This document shows, piece after piece, positions 17,445 through 26,348 of a DNA stretch of 64,000 bases. The notes under the pieces were generated by a model. The model was not told where the DNA came from. It did not search any database and saw nothing but the letters and a program-made list of their open reading frames with translations. The first letter of the stretch is position 1, and each line of letters begins with the position of its first letter. Made by a program: the position numbers and the translations under genes. Origin of the DNA: Cellvibrionaceae bacterium (GTDB lineage Bacteria > Pseudomonadota > Gammaproteobacteria > Pseudomonadales > Cellvibrionaceae); NCBI GenBank assembly GCA_021151695.1, contig JAGKWU010000014.1:80554-144553 (forward strand), in the 5' to 3' direction.

Positions 17445-20400
17445 ATGGGTATACGGAAGCTGGGTGTTGTAGTGTGGGTTGCGGCCTGCTGGTCGTTGAT
17501 GGGATTTATGGTGCCAGTGGGCGCGCAGGAGCAATCGGATGCCAGGCTCGAAATCACCATGCATGGTGGTAGCTCCGCCATGGGCACCGTTCAACAGTTT
17601 GCGGCAGGCACAAACGTCACCTTGGTCGCTAAACCCAATCAGGTGCAAGCCTTCTCCATTTCCGGCCGTTATCTGGTGCGACTGAAAGACCAGCCATTGC
17701 AGCCGTTTGTTCGTCAATTCAAATCGCAAGTGGTAGTGACTGGCACTACCCAATCCGGGCTGCAGGCCCAGCTTGCCAGCGCGTCCGCCCTGCAAAAGCA
17801 GCGCATCCTGAGTGCACAGAACCAGCTTATTAGCGTTGGCCGGAATCGTAAGCTCATCACTAAAGTCCATCACCAATTTCGTGAATTAACCAATAGCCTG
17901 AGCGTTAGCCTTGCTTCAGATGCGGTTGAGGCGGTGCGCCATCTACCGCAGGTAGCTGCGGTTTATCCTGATAATGAGGTGCGTGTATCGCTGGCTGATA
18001 GTGTACCCACCACCCATGCGCCAGAAGTCTGGGCAATGAAAGATGCCGCGGGGAATCCCATCACGGGCAAAGGCGTCAAGGTAGCAATTCTGGATACAGG
18101 TATTGATTACACTCAGCCAGATCTGGGCGGCTGTGTTGGACCTGGCTGTAAAGTGGTTGCAGGGCAGAGTTTTGTAACAGATACACCCGCTACCGATTTT
18201 ATGGATCGCCACGGCCATGGCACCCATGTGGCGGGCATAGTGGCGGCTTCAGGAACACTCAAGGGAATGGCGCCGGATGCGAGCCTCTTTGCCTATAAAG
18301 TATTGAATGATCAGGGTTCTGGCTACGACAGTAACATCATTGCCGCGCTGGAAAAAGCAGTTAATCCCGACGGCGATCCTGCTACAGATGATGGCGCCGA
18401 CATTATCAGTATGAGCCTGGGGGGGCCAGGCCTACCGGATTCGCCACTGACAGAGGCGGCCAATGCAGCCATGGGCGCTGGTGCACTGGTCGTAGTAGCG
18501 GCGGGAAACAGCGGTTCGCAATACGGCACTATAGGTTCGCCGGGGAATGGTGAACGAGTGTTAACTGTGGGCGCAATTGATAATCAGGATGCCATTGCTG
18601 ACTTCAGTTCGCGTGGACCTGTTGCTGGCAAAAATTATGTAAAACCTGAAATAGTCGCGCCCGGCGTCAACATCAATTCGGTGAAGGCCGGTGGTGGTTA
18701 TATCGTTATGAGTGGCACCAGTATGGCAACTCCCCACGTGGCCGGTGGTGCCGCGTTGGTGTTGCAGGCGAGGCCAGGTTTGACGCCCGATGAGCTCAAA
18801 GCGCTACTGATATCCAGTGCTCGCGATTTGGGACAGGATATATTTTCCCAAGGGGCAGGAGCGATGGATGTTCAGGCTGCCGTACTTGCCGATGTGCTGG
18901 TTACTACTCCTTTGCAGTTTTTAGGGTTTGAAGATACCACTGTGCCTGTCTGGAGTGCGCAGGCCAAAATCAATGTGAAAAACCTGGCAACAGCGAATGT
19001 AGATCTCTCGCTGACCGCACCTGTGACACCTTTGGTGGGAATGGATATTAATTTACCGGTGAGCTATCAAAAAACGCTCGCTCCCGGTGAGAGTACAGAT
19101 ATAGATTTCTCCATCTCAGTGGATAATGCGCTCTTGCCGTTCTCGACACGCGGGTCGCTTCATCACGAAAATAAATTTTCGCTCAATGCGGGCTCGCACA
19201 GCGTTCATATACCTGTAGCTCTCATTAAAGCGGCCCAATTGAAACTTAACACCGGTAGCAATGTGAGATATGTCGGTTTGATTAATAACGACAATAGCGC
19301 TAATGAATTTAAATATGTCTGGTGTGCTGCCGACGCTACTTCGCAAACGTTTAATGTCCGGCCGGGAAAATATCAGTTAATCACCAGTTATTGTGGTGCT
19401 GACAATCCTTTTGTGTTCCGCGAAAATCTGGAGCTCACCGGTAGCCAAACTCTATCGGTGGATATTGCCGAAGCTATTTATCGCGTGGGTGTCGATAAGG
19501 TGATAGCAGGTGAAACCATCAAAGATGCTGCCTTATTAACATCGAAAATTTCGCCAATTTCCTGGTATCACTCAGATGCACAGGTGGCGACCTATACGGT
19601 TAATAATTATGCTCCTAATATCTGGATGCGAACCAACGCTGTGTCATCGGCGTTTAAAATTCGCGGTGCGGTTATGCTGCAGGATTTATCTGAGCAACCA
19701 ACTCGCAGCACCTATTACCACAATTTTATTATTGATGATGGTGTTGCCTCGGATCAGCTGGTAACGCTCAACACGGCGGATATGCACAAGCTGGATCTTT
19801 ACTACGACGATAAACCTGTAGTAGAGCAAGGTATAGCGCACTATTATCGCTTGAGTGAAATTCGCTCCGCCGCCCAATGGTATGCGTTTGGTTTTGCGTT
19901 AATTGACAACCAACCAACCTATACGCCAGTTAGACAAGCACTCTATTCAACGGTGTCTACATTCAAAGATGGTGAGTGGTATCCCGAATTGGATGTAGGG
20001 CGAATCGTCGTCACCAATGGATATAATGACAACCAAAGTGCAATGCGCACCGGCTTTCTCGGTTTTCCCTCCAATACTCGTTATTTGAAATTCCCCGGCT
20101 ATTTTTCTGATTGGAAAAATAGCTCGTTTATCAGCGATACCAATCAGCTTGAAGTGCAAGACAATGGCATCTTCAACAATAAAACGTTTATTTATAATGT
20201 TGCACTCAAAACTATATCATTGATGAATGCCCAAAATTATCTCAGCGCTGCGAATGAACTGCGCGATCATCAGGAAAATATTTTTACAGAAGATGTGAGT
20301 TATAAAGTTTTTTGTGATAGCCGACAGGTAGGTGAAGGCAAAGCAACAGACAGTGATATGTACACCAAAATAGCGGGTCAAACTTGTGATCAGGTTATTT

Positions 20401-21857
20401 ATGAGTTGACCTATCCGGTTCGTTTCCTGGGTAAAGAAAATACTTCCACTACGCGAGTTGTACTCAACACAAAAGAAACGCTATTCAGCTATCAGGTATC
20501 GTCGCCGCTGCTGGATCAAGTGGTGTTTTCAGATGGTGATAAAAGAACGCGGATTCTGGATGGCGCCGATCCGCTAGTTTCGGTGGTTGCACTCAATCCG
20601 GATACACATGGAAGCTACGCCTCAGAGGCAATCAAGCTGCAGTATCGATTGGATGCTAACGAAGATTGGCAACCCACTACCTTGCAAGCCAGCAATAATA
20701 AATTGGTAGCAAAATTGCCTGTGCTTGAAGGGGAGCACACCGCTTCTTTGAAAATCACTATTGATGATGGCAAAGGCAACAGTGCCGAACATATTTTGAA
20801 TAATGTTTTTATATTGGGTACTGGATCAGAACGACCTGCCACCGCTCCGGAATTTGGCGAGCTGCCGCATTTGGTAAAAGAGGCAACCGGACCTTTGACG
20901 CCCTATGAAATTCAACCAGTGACCGCCTATGATCGCCGCGAAGGTCCGATCATCGCCACCACTACGACCCAAGGGCCGTTCACGGTGGGAGAGCACGACA
21001 TTATTTGGAGCGCTACCAACAAAGCCGGTGCTATAACAACAGCCAACCAGAAATTGCTTATTGTTGATACCACTGCGCCTATCGTCCTTCCTCCAGCCAA
21101 TGTCACTATGACGGCTACCGGTATTACTACACCGGTCAATATGGGAATTGCCCAAGCGTTTGATATTGTGGATGGTATTTTTGATGCAACGCCTGATCAA
21201 ATTGGCCCTTTCACGGTAGGTACCCATCGGGTGACGTGGACGGCTATCGATAAAGCGGGAAATATTGGTAATACCAGCCAATGGATTACCATCAACGAAA
21301 TGCCGGTTTCATCGAGCAGTTCTTCATCCAGCTCAAGCAGTTCATCTTCTGCTGCGCAAAGTTCAACAAATACACAAGTTGGTAGCGGTGGAGGTTCGGG
21401 CGGAGGCGGTGGTGCTGCGAGTATTTTTATGTTGCTGCTGTTGGGCTTTTTAACTTTCGGCTTGCGCATTAAATGGTGCGAGCTCGCCCAAAAATTGGGC
21501 TTGAGTAAAGAATGGACTACGGCAGCCTGTCTTGGGCAGATGACGCTAAGTGCAGAGCAGGCGCAAATTGTGGGTGATGTATTTGAGCTCAGTGACGAAG
21601 AACAAAAGTGGTTGCAGGTTGTTCCCTATAAAGGCTCGTTGCCTTCAGCAGTGCCAACTGATCCGCTGATATATCGTTGGTATGAAATCGTGAATGTCTA
21701 CGGCACAACCATCAAGGAGTTAATTCACGAAGAATTTGGCGATGGCATTATGAGCGCGATTGATTTCAGTATGGATATCAAACGTGAGGCAGATCCCAAG
21801 GGTGATCGCGTGAACGTGGTGCTCTCGGGCAAGTTTCTACCTTACAAGCAATATTAA
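17445..21857 (+). CDS. Subtilisin-like protease fused in frame to a truncated cyanase
   Basis: The 1470-residue product begins with a signal peptide (cleavage near VGAQ), an I9-type propeptide and an S8 subtilase domain with Asp217 (ILDTGID), His258 (HGHGTHVAG) and Ser426 (SGTSMATPH). A long beta-rich region and two HYR-like repeats follow, then a poly-Ser linker (about 1288-1306), a Gly-rich stretch and a hydrophobic segment (about 1325-1341) resembling a GlyGly-CTERM sorting signal. Instead of ending after the basic residues, the frame continues into cyanase: AACLGQMTLSAEQAQ, PTDPLIYRWYE, VYGTTIKELIHEEFGDGIMS and GKFLPYKQY. The cyanase catalytic Arg, Glu and Ser are all present (1411, 1414, 1437) at the spacing of E. 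coli CynS (96, 99, 122). About the first 25 cyanase residues are missing. The ATG at 17445 has GGAG upstream; earlier in-frame starts at 17433 and 17412 are weaker. Topology would put the protease outside and the cyanase in the cytoplasm. Confidence 0.9.
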   Translation: MGIRKLGVVVWVAACWSLMGFMVPVGAQEQSDARLEITMHGGSSAMGTVQQFAAGTNVTLVAKPNQVQAFSISGRYLVRLKDQPLQPFVRQFKSQVVVTGTTQSGLQAQLASASALQKQRILSAQNQLISVGRNRKLITKVHHQFRELTNSLSVSLASDAVEAVRHLPQVAAVYPDNEVRVSLADSVPTTHAPEVWAMKDAAGNPITGKGVKVAILDTGIDYTQPDLGGCVGPGCKVVAGQSFVTDTPATDFMDRHGHGTHVAGIVAASGTLKGMAPDASLFAYKVLNDQGSGYDSNIIAALEKAVNPDGDPATDDGADIISMSLGGPGLPDSPLTEAANAAMGAGALVVVAAGNSGSQYGTIGSPGNGERVLTVGAIDNQDAIADFSSRGPVAGKNYVKPEIVAPGVNINSVKAGGGYIVMSGTSMATPHVAGGAALVLQARPGLTPDELKALLISSARDLGQDIFSQGAGAMDVQAAVLADVLVTTPLQFLGFEDTTVPVWSAQAKINVKNLATANVDLSLTAPVTPLVGMDINLPVSYQKTLAPGESTDIDFSISVDNALLPFSTRGSLHHENKFSLNAGSHSVHIPVALIKAAQLKLNTGSNVRYVGLINNDNSANEFKYVWCAADATSQTFNVRPGKYQLITSYCGADNPFVFRENLELTGSQTLSVDIAEAIYRVGVDKVIAGETIKDAALLTSKISPISWYHSDAQVATYTVNNYAPNIWMRTNAVSSAFKIRGAVMLQDLSEQPTRSTYYHNFIIDDGVASDQLVTLNTADMHKLDLYYDDKPVVEQGIAHYYRLSEIRSAAQWYAFGFALIDNQPTYTPVRQALYSTVSTFKDGEWYPELDVGRIVVTNGYNDNQSAMRTGFLGFPSNTRYLKFPGYFSDWKNSSFISDTNQLEVQDNGIFNNKTFIYNVALKTISLMNAQNYLSAANELRDHQENIFTEDVSYKVFCDSRQVGEGKATDSDMYTKIAGQTCDQVIYELTYPVRFLGKENTSTTRVVLNTKETLFSYQVSSPLLDQVVFSDGDKRTRILDGADPLVSVVALNPDTHGSYASEAIKLQYRLDANEDWQPTTLQASNNKLVAKLPVLEGEHTASLKITIDDGKGNSAEHILNNVFILGTGSERPATAPEFGELPHLVKEATGPLTPYEIQPVTAYDRREGPIIATTTTQGPFTVGEHDIIWSATNKAGAITTANQKLLIVDTTAPIVLPPANVTMTATGITTPVNMGIAQAFDIVDGIFDATPDQIGPFTVGTHRVTWTAIDKAGNIGNTSQWITINEMPVSSSSSSSSSSSSSSAAQSSTNTQVGSGGGSGGGGGAASIFMLLLLGFLTFGLRIKWCELAQKLGLSKEWTTAACLGQMTLSAEQAQIVGDVFELSDEEQKWLQVVPYKGSLPSAVPTDPLIYRWYEIVNVYGTTIKELIHEEFGDGIMSAIDFSMDIKREADPKGDRVNVVLSGKFLPYKQY

Positions 21858-21878
21858 TTTCCACATAGCTGATACAAA

Positions 21879-21917
21879 AAAAAGAGGCCCGAGGATTTCT
21901 CCCCGGGCCTCTTTTTG
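21879..21917. terminator. Bidirectional terminator between subtilase-cyanase and GH30 genes
   Basis: The stem AAAAAGAGGCCCG / CGGGCCTCTTTTT has A and T runs on both sides, so it can serve both convergent genes (stops at 21857 and 21944). Confidence 0.92.
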
Positions 21918-21943
21918 TTTAGATCCTGCTTAACTCTGGAAAA

Positions 21944-23401
21944 TTAAAACACCAGCGTTTGAATGGCGTGAGCAGGGATCTTAGCCACCGTTTTGGAGGT
22001 GCCAACAATAAAGTTGTAGCTGATGTCCGCATCGCTTTGGTTCAGTACTACAGTGGCAACCTTGCCGTCTTTATTGATAAAGGATGTGGTCAACAACGGG
22101 CTGCGGCTGCTGGCGGCACCAATGCGTTGCGCATCCGGGCGAATGAACTTGGAGAAGTGGCCGATGTAGTAGTAGGGCGGGGTGTAAATCAGCTTGCCCG
22201 TGGTGGTGTCACCGTGCAGCGGGGAGAAGCAGAAGTTGCCTACGTGGTTTGGGCCACCGGTTTGGTCGAGCAGTACGTTCCAGTCGGTCCAGGCTTCGGC
22301 GCCGCTGTTGAAGTCATTGATCATCGACTTGCCATAGCGCTCGCCATTACCCCAGAACTGGTAACGCTCGGGGCTGAATTTCTCGATGGCCGCTTCCGTC
22401 AACAACAGGTGCTTGTTGGGATAGGCATCGCGTACGGTTTTGATGTTGTCGTACATAGGGTCGCCACCGGTCCAGGTTTCGTACCAGTGATAGCCCATGC
22501 CCCACGCATACTTGGAGGCTTCCGGATCTTTGTAGATGGTATCGGCGCGGTAAGTCATCAGGTCGCGGTTGTGATCCCACACGATGATTTTCTTATCGCC
22601 CAGGCCTTCTTTCGCCATGGTGGGGCCAAGATAGTTCTTGAGGAAATCACGCTCGTCTTCAGCAGTGAAAATCATAGATTCCCAGGTTTGCTTGGCCATA
22701 GGCTCGTTTTGAACCGAGATAGCCCAAATCGGGATGCCCTGCTTTTCGTAGGCTTTAACAAACTTGGTGTAGTAGTTGGCCCAGGCCTGGCTGTACTCTG
22801 GCAGCAGCTTGCCACCTTGCAGCATAGTCTTGGTGTCTTTCATAAACGCCGGGGCGCTCCAGGGGCTGGCGAACAGGGTCAGTTTGCCGCCGCTGGCTTC
22901 GATGGCCTTCTTCAATAGAGGAATGCGGTATTTCTGGTCGTGCTTGATATCAAAGGTCTTGAGCTCTTGGTCGCCCTCTTTGATGTAGGTATAGCTGCCG
23001 CTACTGAAGTCTGAACTGTGGATGGTGGTGCGTGCAAAGCTGTAACCAATACCTTTTTGCGGATCGTAATAGGCGCTCAGGAATTCGGCCTGCTGGTCTT
23101 TTTTCAGCTTGGCGAAAGTTTCGGCAGAGGCGTCAGTAATGGCGCCGCCGATGCCGATCAGCGTTTGGTAGCGGGCATCGGGATTCACGAAAATGGAAAT
23201 CTCGGTTTCACCTGGCTGTGACGCAGGACCGAACTTGAGTGTGTCGGTCAGGGCGAGACGCTTGTCGGTATCTTTTGCTGTGGTGTAAACGCTGACCGTT
23301 TTGTCAGCGGTAGAGAAACTGGTCTGTTGGTCGCCTGCCATGCTCAACTGGCTCGATGTCATCAACACCGCCGTCAGCGTCGCAAGAAGATTCTTATTCA
23401 T
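21944..23401 (-). CDS. Exported GH30 glycoside hydrolase
   Basis: A 485-residue secreted or periplasmic glycosidase of family GH30 (glucosylceramidase / beta-1,6-glucanase type). A signal peptide ends near LSMAG. The (beta/alpha)8 catalytic domain contains GIGGAITDASAETF at the start, the acid/base Glu233 in SVQNEP and the nucleophile Glu336 in LLTEAA, followed by the C-terminal beta-sandwich usual for GH30. The overall pattern fits the GH30_1/GH30_3 subfamilies, which act on beta-glucosides or beta-1,6-glucan; substrate is inferred. It is single, convergent with the subtilase-cyanase gene and divergent from the lipoprotein gene at 23735. No carbohydrate-binding module is attached. Confidence 0.9.
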   Translation of the reverse strand: MNKNLLATLTAVLMTSSQLSMAGDQQTSFSTADKTVSVYTTAKDTDKRLALTDTLKFGPASQPGETEISIFVNPDARYQTLIGIGGAITDASAETFAKLKKDQQAEFLSAYYDPQKGIGYSFARTTIHSSDFSSGSYTYIKEGDQELKTFDIKHDQKYRIPLLKKAIEASGGKLTLFASPWSAPAFMKDTKTMLQGGKLLPEYSQAWANYYTKFVKAYEKQGIPIWAISVQNEPMAKQTWESMIFTAEDERDFLKNYLGPTMAKEGLGDKKIIVWDHNRDLMTYRADTIYKDPEASKYAWGMGYHWYETWTGGDPMYDNIKTVRDAYPNKHLLLTEAAIEKFSPERYQFWGNGERYGKSMINDFNSGAEAWTDWNVLLDQTGGPNHVGNFCFSPLHGDTTTGKLIYTPPYYYIGHFSKFIRPDAQRIGAASSRSPLLTTSFINKDGKVATVVLNQSDADISYNFIVGTSKTVAKIPAHAIQTLVF

Positions 23402-23677
23402 AAAGAATACCTTTCACGGTTTTTGTAATGGATGGTTTTGGGCCAAAGGCGATGAGTGACAGCGCATTTGTTGAAGTACCCGGGGTGTCCGTTGGACTAT
23501 TGTTTTGGGTGTCAGGTGTTACTGATTATAGAGGATAGCAGCTGGCGAACGCGTTCTAGTAAAGGCTCAGGCGCTCATTCATACGAAAATGCTATGTAAA
23601 TCTGTCTTTACATTTCAAATTAACCCATCAAATTGTTGCCCTGCCTGTGCAACCTTGGACCGGCAGCGTCCGTAAGT
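23402..23677. other. Divergent promoter region GH30 / repeat lipoprotein
   Basis: About 275 bases without a convincing gene; it must hold the promoters of both divergent genes. It contains the perfect inverted repeat at 23594-23613 listed separately. Confidence 0.5.
23594..23613. promoter_or_regulatory. Operator-like inverted repeat
   Basis: ATGTAAA-TCTGTC-TTTACAT has exact seven-base arms around a six-base spacer. It lies 122 bases before the lipoprotein start and 193 bases before the GH30 start. The regulator is unknown. Confidence 0.4.
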
Positions 23678-23727
23678 CCCTCCACGAAGCAATCCTGCGT
23701 AAGTTCGCGCACATTAACCGTGGAGGG
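23678..23727 (+). promoter_or_regulatory. Leader hairpin that pairs with the ribosome-binding site
   Basis: CCCTCCACG at 23678-23686 is the exact reverse complement of CGTGGAGGG at 23719-23727. The second arm contains the Shine-Dalgarno GGAGGG, which lies eight bases before the ATG at 23735. The hairpin would block translation unless melted. No known riboswitch class is recognised in the 32-base loop. Confidence 0.5.
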
Positions 23728-23734
23728 TTTGGAA

Positions 23735-25465
23735 ATGAAAAAGTCGTTTGGATATTGGATGACTATCGGGGGCTGTTTGCTGGTATTAAGTGCCTGCGGC
23801 GGCGGTGGTGGAGGCGGGAAAAAGTACAACAGTAGTGCTGGTTATCCCCCTGCCAGCTCCAGCAGTATGGCGACCACCAGCAGCGCCGCTACATCGGTGG
23901 CGACCAGTGTGGCAACAAGTGTAGCGACCAGCTCCAGTTCCAGCAGCCTGATGCCGGTCGATCCCATGCCTATTAGCGATGGTGAAAGTAACCTTGGCGA
24001 TGTATTTGTGGCCAAAGCCTTCGCCAGCGTGCTGGTGAGTAGTGGCGGCAGCCTCTCAGTGGTACAGCAAAACAAAACCAACCTGACACTCTATGTGTTT
24101 GATGCGGATGCGCCAGGTACTTCCGCCTGTACTTCACAGCCCTGCATTACTAACTGGCCGCCTTTTATTGCGGATAGCAATGCCAATGCGGTGGCACCTT
24201 TCACCCTTATCACCCGCGAGGATGGTAACAAGCAATGGGCGTTACGCGACAAGCCGCTCTATTTCTTCTTGGGCGATACCCAGCCTGGAGATATAAAGGG
24301 CGATGGTGTTAACAAGGTCTGGCACGCGGCCGGCTATGCGCCGGTAGACCTGAACCGTGCCAGTCAAAACGCCAATGATGGGGAATACCTGATTGCGGTC
24401 GGCAAGCCTCCTGTGGGTATGCCATTGAATGGCGGTAACACGGACTTCGCGGCGCAATATCTGGATCGCGACGGTTACAGCCTCTATTTCTTTGATCCTG
24501 ATACCACCAACCAATCCAATTGCTCCGGTAGTTGCCTGGTTGCCTGGCCGCCATTGTTGGCCGATGAGGATGATGAGGCAGAGGCGCCTTACTCCATTAT
24601 CACTCGCTCCATGGGAGGTACTGCGACCGCACGCCAATGGGCCTATCAGGGACGTCCGCTCTATTTCTACGTGGGCGATACAGCAGCCGGCCAGACTGCT
24701 GGTAAAAGTATCCCCAACTGGCATCTTGCCCGTCGCTTGCCGGTGATCACTGGCACTAGCGCCACCTACGGCAGCATCCTCACGGCCTATGGTTCCGTAA
24801 AAGTGGCAACTGATGTGGGTGGGGTTGAGCAGATCAATACAGCTGCCCGTCACGAGTTCTCGCTCTATACCTTTGACAACGACACCCTGGGCACCAGCAA
24901 CTGCTCAGCCACCTGCCTGAACAATTGGCCGGCGCTGATGGCGGACGAGGGTGCTGTAGCTGTTCCACCCTATAGTTTGGTGGCTCGCAGCAGCGGTAAA
25001 TTCCAGTGGGCGCTCAATGGTATGCCGCTCTATTTCTTCGCCGCTGATACCAAAGCAGGCGATACCAATGGTGAAGGTGTAGGCGGTGTCTGGCATTTGG
25101 CGCGCGTGGCGCCGGTTGCGGTGATGCAGCACTCCACCAAGGGCAAGTTGTTTGTCGCCAAGGGCAATCTGGTGAATCAGAGCGGTGGGTCCGATGCCGC
25201 TCACCAGGGCTTTACTCTTTACACCTTTGACGAAGATCCGCTCGGCAGCACTACCTGCTTTAACGGCTGCCTGGCTGTTTGGCCCGCACTCTATGCCGCT
25301 GCTGATGCCAAGGCAGCGGGCGATTTCACCATTGTCGTGCGCGATCAAAACACAGGCGTAAAACAATGGGCCTACAAAGGCAAACCCCTCTACTTCTACG
25401 TAGGTGACAGCACCGCCGGCGACGTAAACGGCGAGTACACCAACTGGACCATAGCGCGCCCATAA
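23735..25465 (+). CDS. Lipoprotein with four COG4315-type repeats
   Basis: A 576-residue lipoprotein (lipobox LSAC at about residues 16-19) with a Gly-rich start, then a serine-rich linker containing SVATSVATSVATS. Four tandem copies of a roughly 110-residue repeat follow, each with a LYxFDxD opening, two cysteines, a WP or NWP motif and PLYFxxxDxxAGD, ending in WHxAR or WTIAR. This matches the secreted-repeat family known as lipoproteins with Yx(FWY)xxD motif. Each repeat has a conserved Cys pair (for example NCSGSC), likely a disulphide or ligand site. Function is not established. It is the first of three plus-strand genes with haem-type neighbours, which suggests a surface redox or metal role (inference). 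Confidence 0.82.
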   Translation: MKKSFGYWMTIGGCLLVLSACGGGGGGGKKYNSSAGYPPASSSSMATTSSAATSVATSVATSVATSSSSSSLMPVDPMPISDGESNLGDVFVAKAFASVLVSSGGSLSVVQQNKTNLTLYVFDADAPGTSACTSQPCITNWPPFIADSNANAVAPFTLITREDGNKQWALRDKPLYFFLGDTQPGDIKGDGVNKVWHAAGYAPVDLNRASQNANDGEYLIAVGKPPVGMPLNGGNTDFAAQYLDRDGYSLYFFDPDTTNQSNCSGSCLVAWPPLLADEDDEAEAPYSIITRSMGGTATARQWAYQGRPLYFYVGDTAAGQTAGKSIPNWHLARRLPVITGTSATYGSILTAYGSVKVATDVGGVEQINTAARHEFSLYTFDNDTLGTSNCSATCLNNWPALMADEGAVAVPPYSLVARSSGKFQWALNGMPLYFFAADTKAGDTNGEGVGGVWHLARVAPVAVMQHSTKGKLFVAKGNLVNQSGGSDAAHQGFTLYTFDEDPLGSTTCFNGCLAVWPALYAAADAKAAGDFTIVVRDQNTGVKQWAYKGKPLYFYVGDSTAGDVNGEYTNWTIARP

Positions 25466-25538
25466 GGCGAGTTCTGATTCAGTTTGCGCGGCAGTCACGG
25501 CTGCCGCGCGCTAGAGAAATCCAGGAAGAGGAGGGCCT

Positions 25539-26348
25539 ATGAAGCCTGTCATAACAATTAGCCTGATCGCGCTGATCCTGAGTGGATGTGGCGCCGGTTC
25601 GGGCAAGGGGCTGGATGCGCAGGGCCTGCCCATCAACACCAATAATCCCGGCGGCGGCAATACTGATCCATCCGCTAATCTCGCCCATTTGCAGCAAACT
25701 ATTTTTGGAGCCATATGCGCACGCTGCCACACAGGTGCAACAGCGCCGCGTGGTTTGCGTCTGGATTCGGAAGAGAACAGCTACGCGTTTCTGGTGAATC
25801 ACGCCTCAGACGAAGTGCCTTCGTTAATGCGTGTTAATCCCGGCAAGCCGGATCAAAGCTACATCGTCAAAAAAATCGAAGGCGCGTCGGATATCGTCGG
25901 CGGACAAATGCCACTGGGTGGTCCTTATCTCTCGCAAGAACAAATCAAATTAATTCGCGACTGGATTGCCAATGGCGCGCCGCGCACAGGGACAGGCACA
26001 GCGCCTACGCAAATCAGTAAAACACTTATCGAAAAAACCTCGCGAAGTTTTTCCGCCAGTGTTCATTTCAGTCGCGCGGTGAATTTTTCCAGTTTGGGTG
26101 AAAACGCCGTGCGTATTTTTTATCTATCGTCAGTCGGTGAGCGAGACGAAGCTCTGCAGTTTTCCCAGTTATTGGAAGGGCAGGATTTACTGTTAGAGCT
26201 ACGTGGTATTCCCGCTTCAGCAAGCGGAATTGAAATTGTTATTGCAAGCGATGCCGTTGTGGCTGTGCTGGATGATGAGGGCAAAGCGTTGGATGGTGAT
26301 ATGGATGGTAGTGAAGGAGGGGATTATCACTATGTTTACACATTCTAA
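25539..26348 (+). CDS. Lipoprotein with one c-type haem motif
   Basis: A 269-residue lipoprotein (lipobox LSGC, Cys17) with a single covalent haem motif CARCH (Cys60, Cys63, His64). The following block, SYIVKKIEG and GGQMPLGGPYLSQEQIKLIRDWI, is the typical end of a class I cytochrome c fold, with a candidate distal Met in QMPLGG. The C-terminal 140 residues look beta-rich and carry no motif I know. AGGAGG precedes the ATG. Its stop overlaps the next gene by 17 bases, so the two are almost certainly co-translated. Probably a membrane-anchored electron carrier or a haem-dependent sensor. Confidence 0.82.
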   Translation: MKPVITISLIALILSGCGAGSGKGLDAQGLPINTNNPGGGNTDPSANLAHLQQTIFGAICARCHTGATAPRGLRLDSEENSYAFLVNHASDEVPSLMRVNPGKPDQSYIVKKIEGASDIVGGQMPLGGPYLSQEQIKLIRDWIANGAPRTGTGTAPTQISKTLIEKTSRSFSASVHFSRAVNFSSLGENAVRIFYLSSVGERDEALQFSQLLEGQDLLLELRGIPASASGIEIVIASDAVVAVLDDEGKALDGDMDGSEGGDYHYVYTF

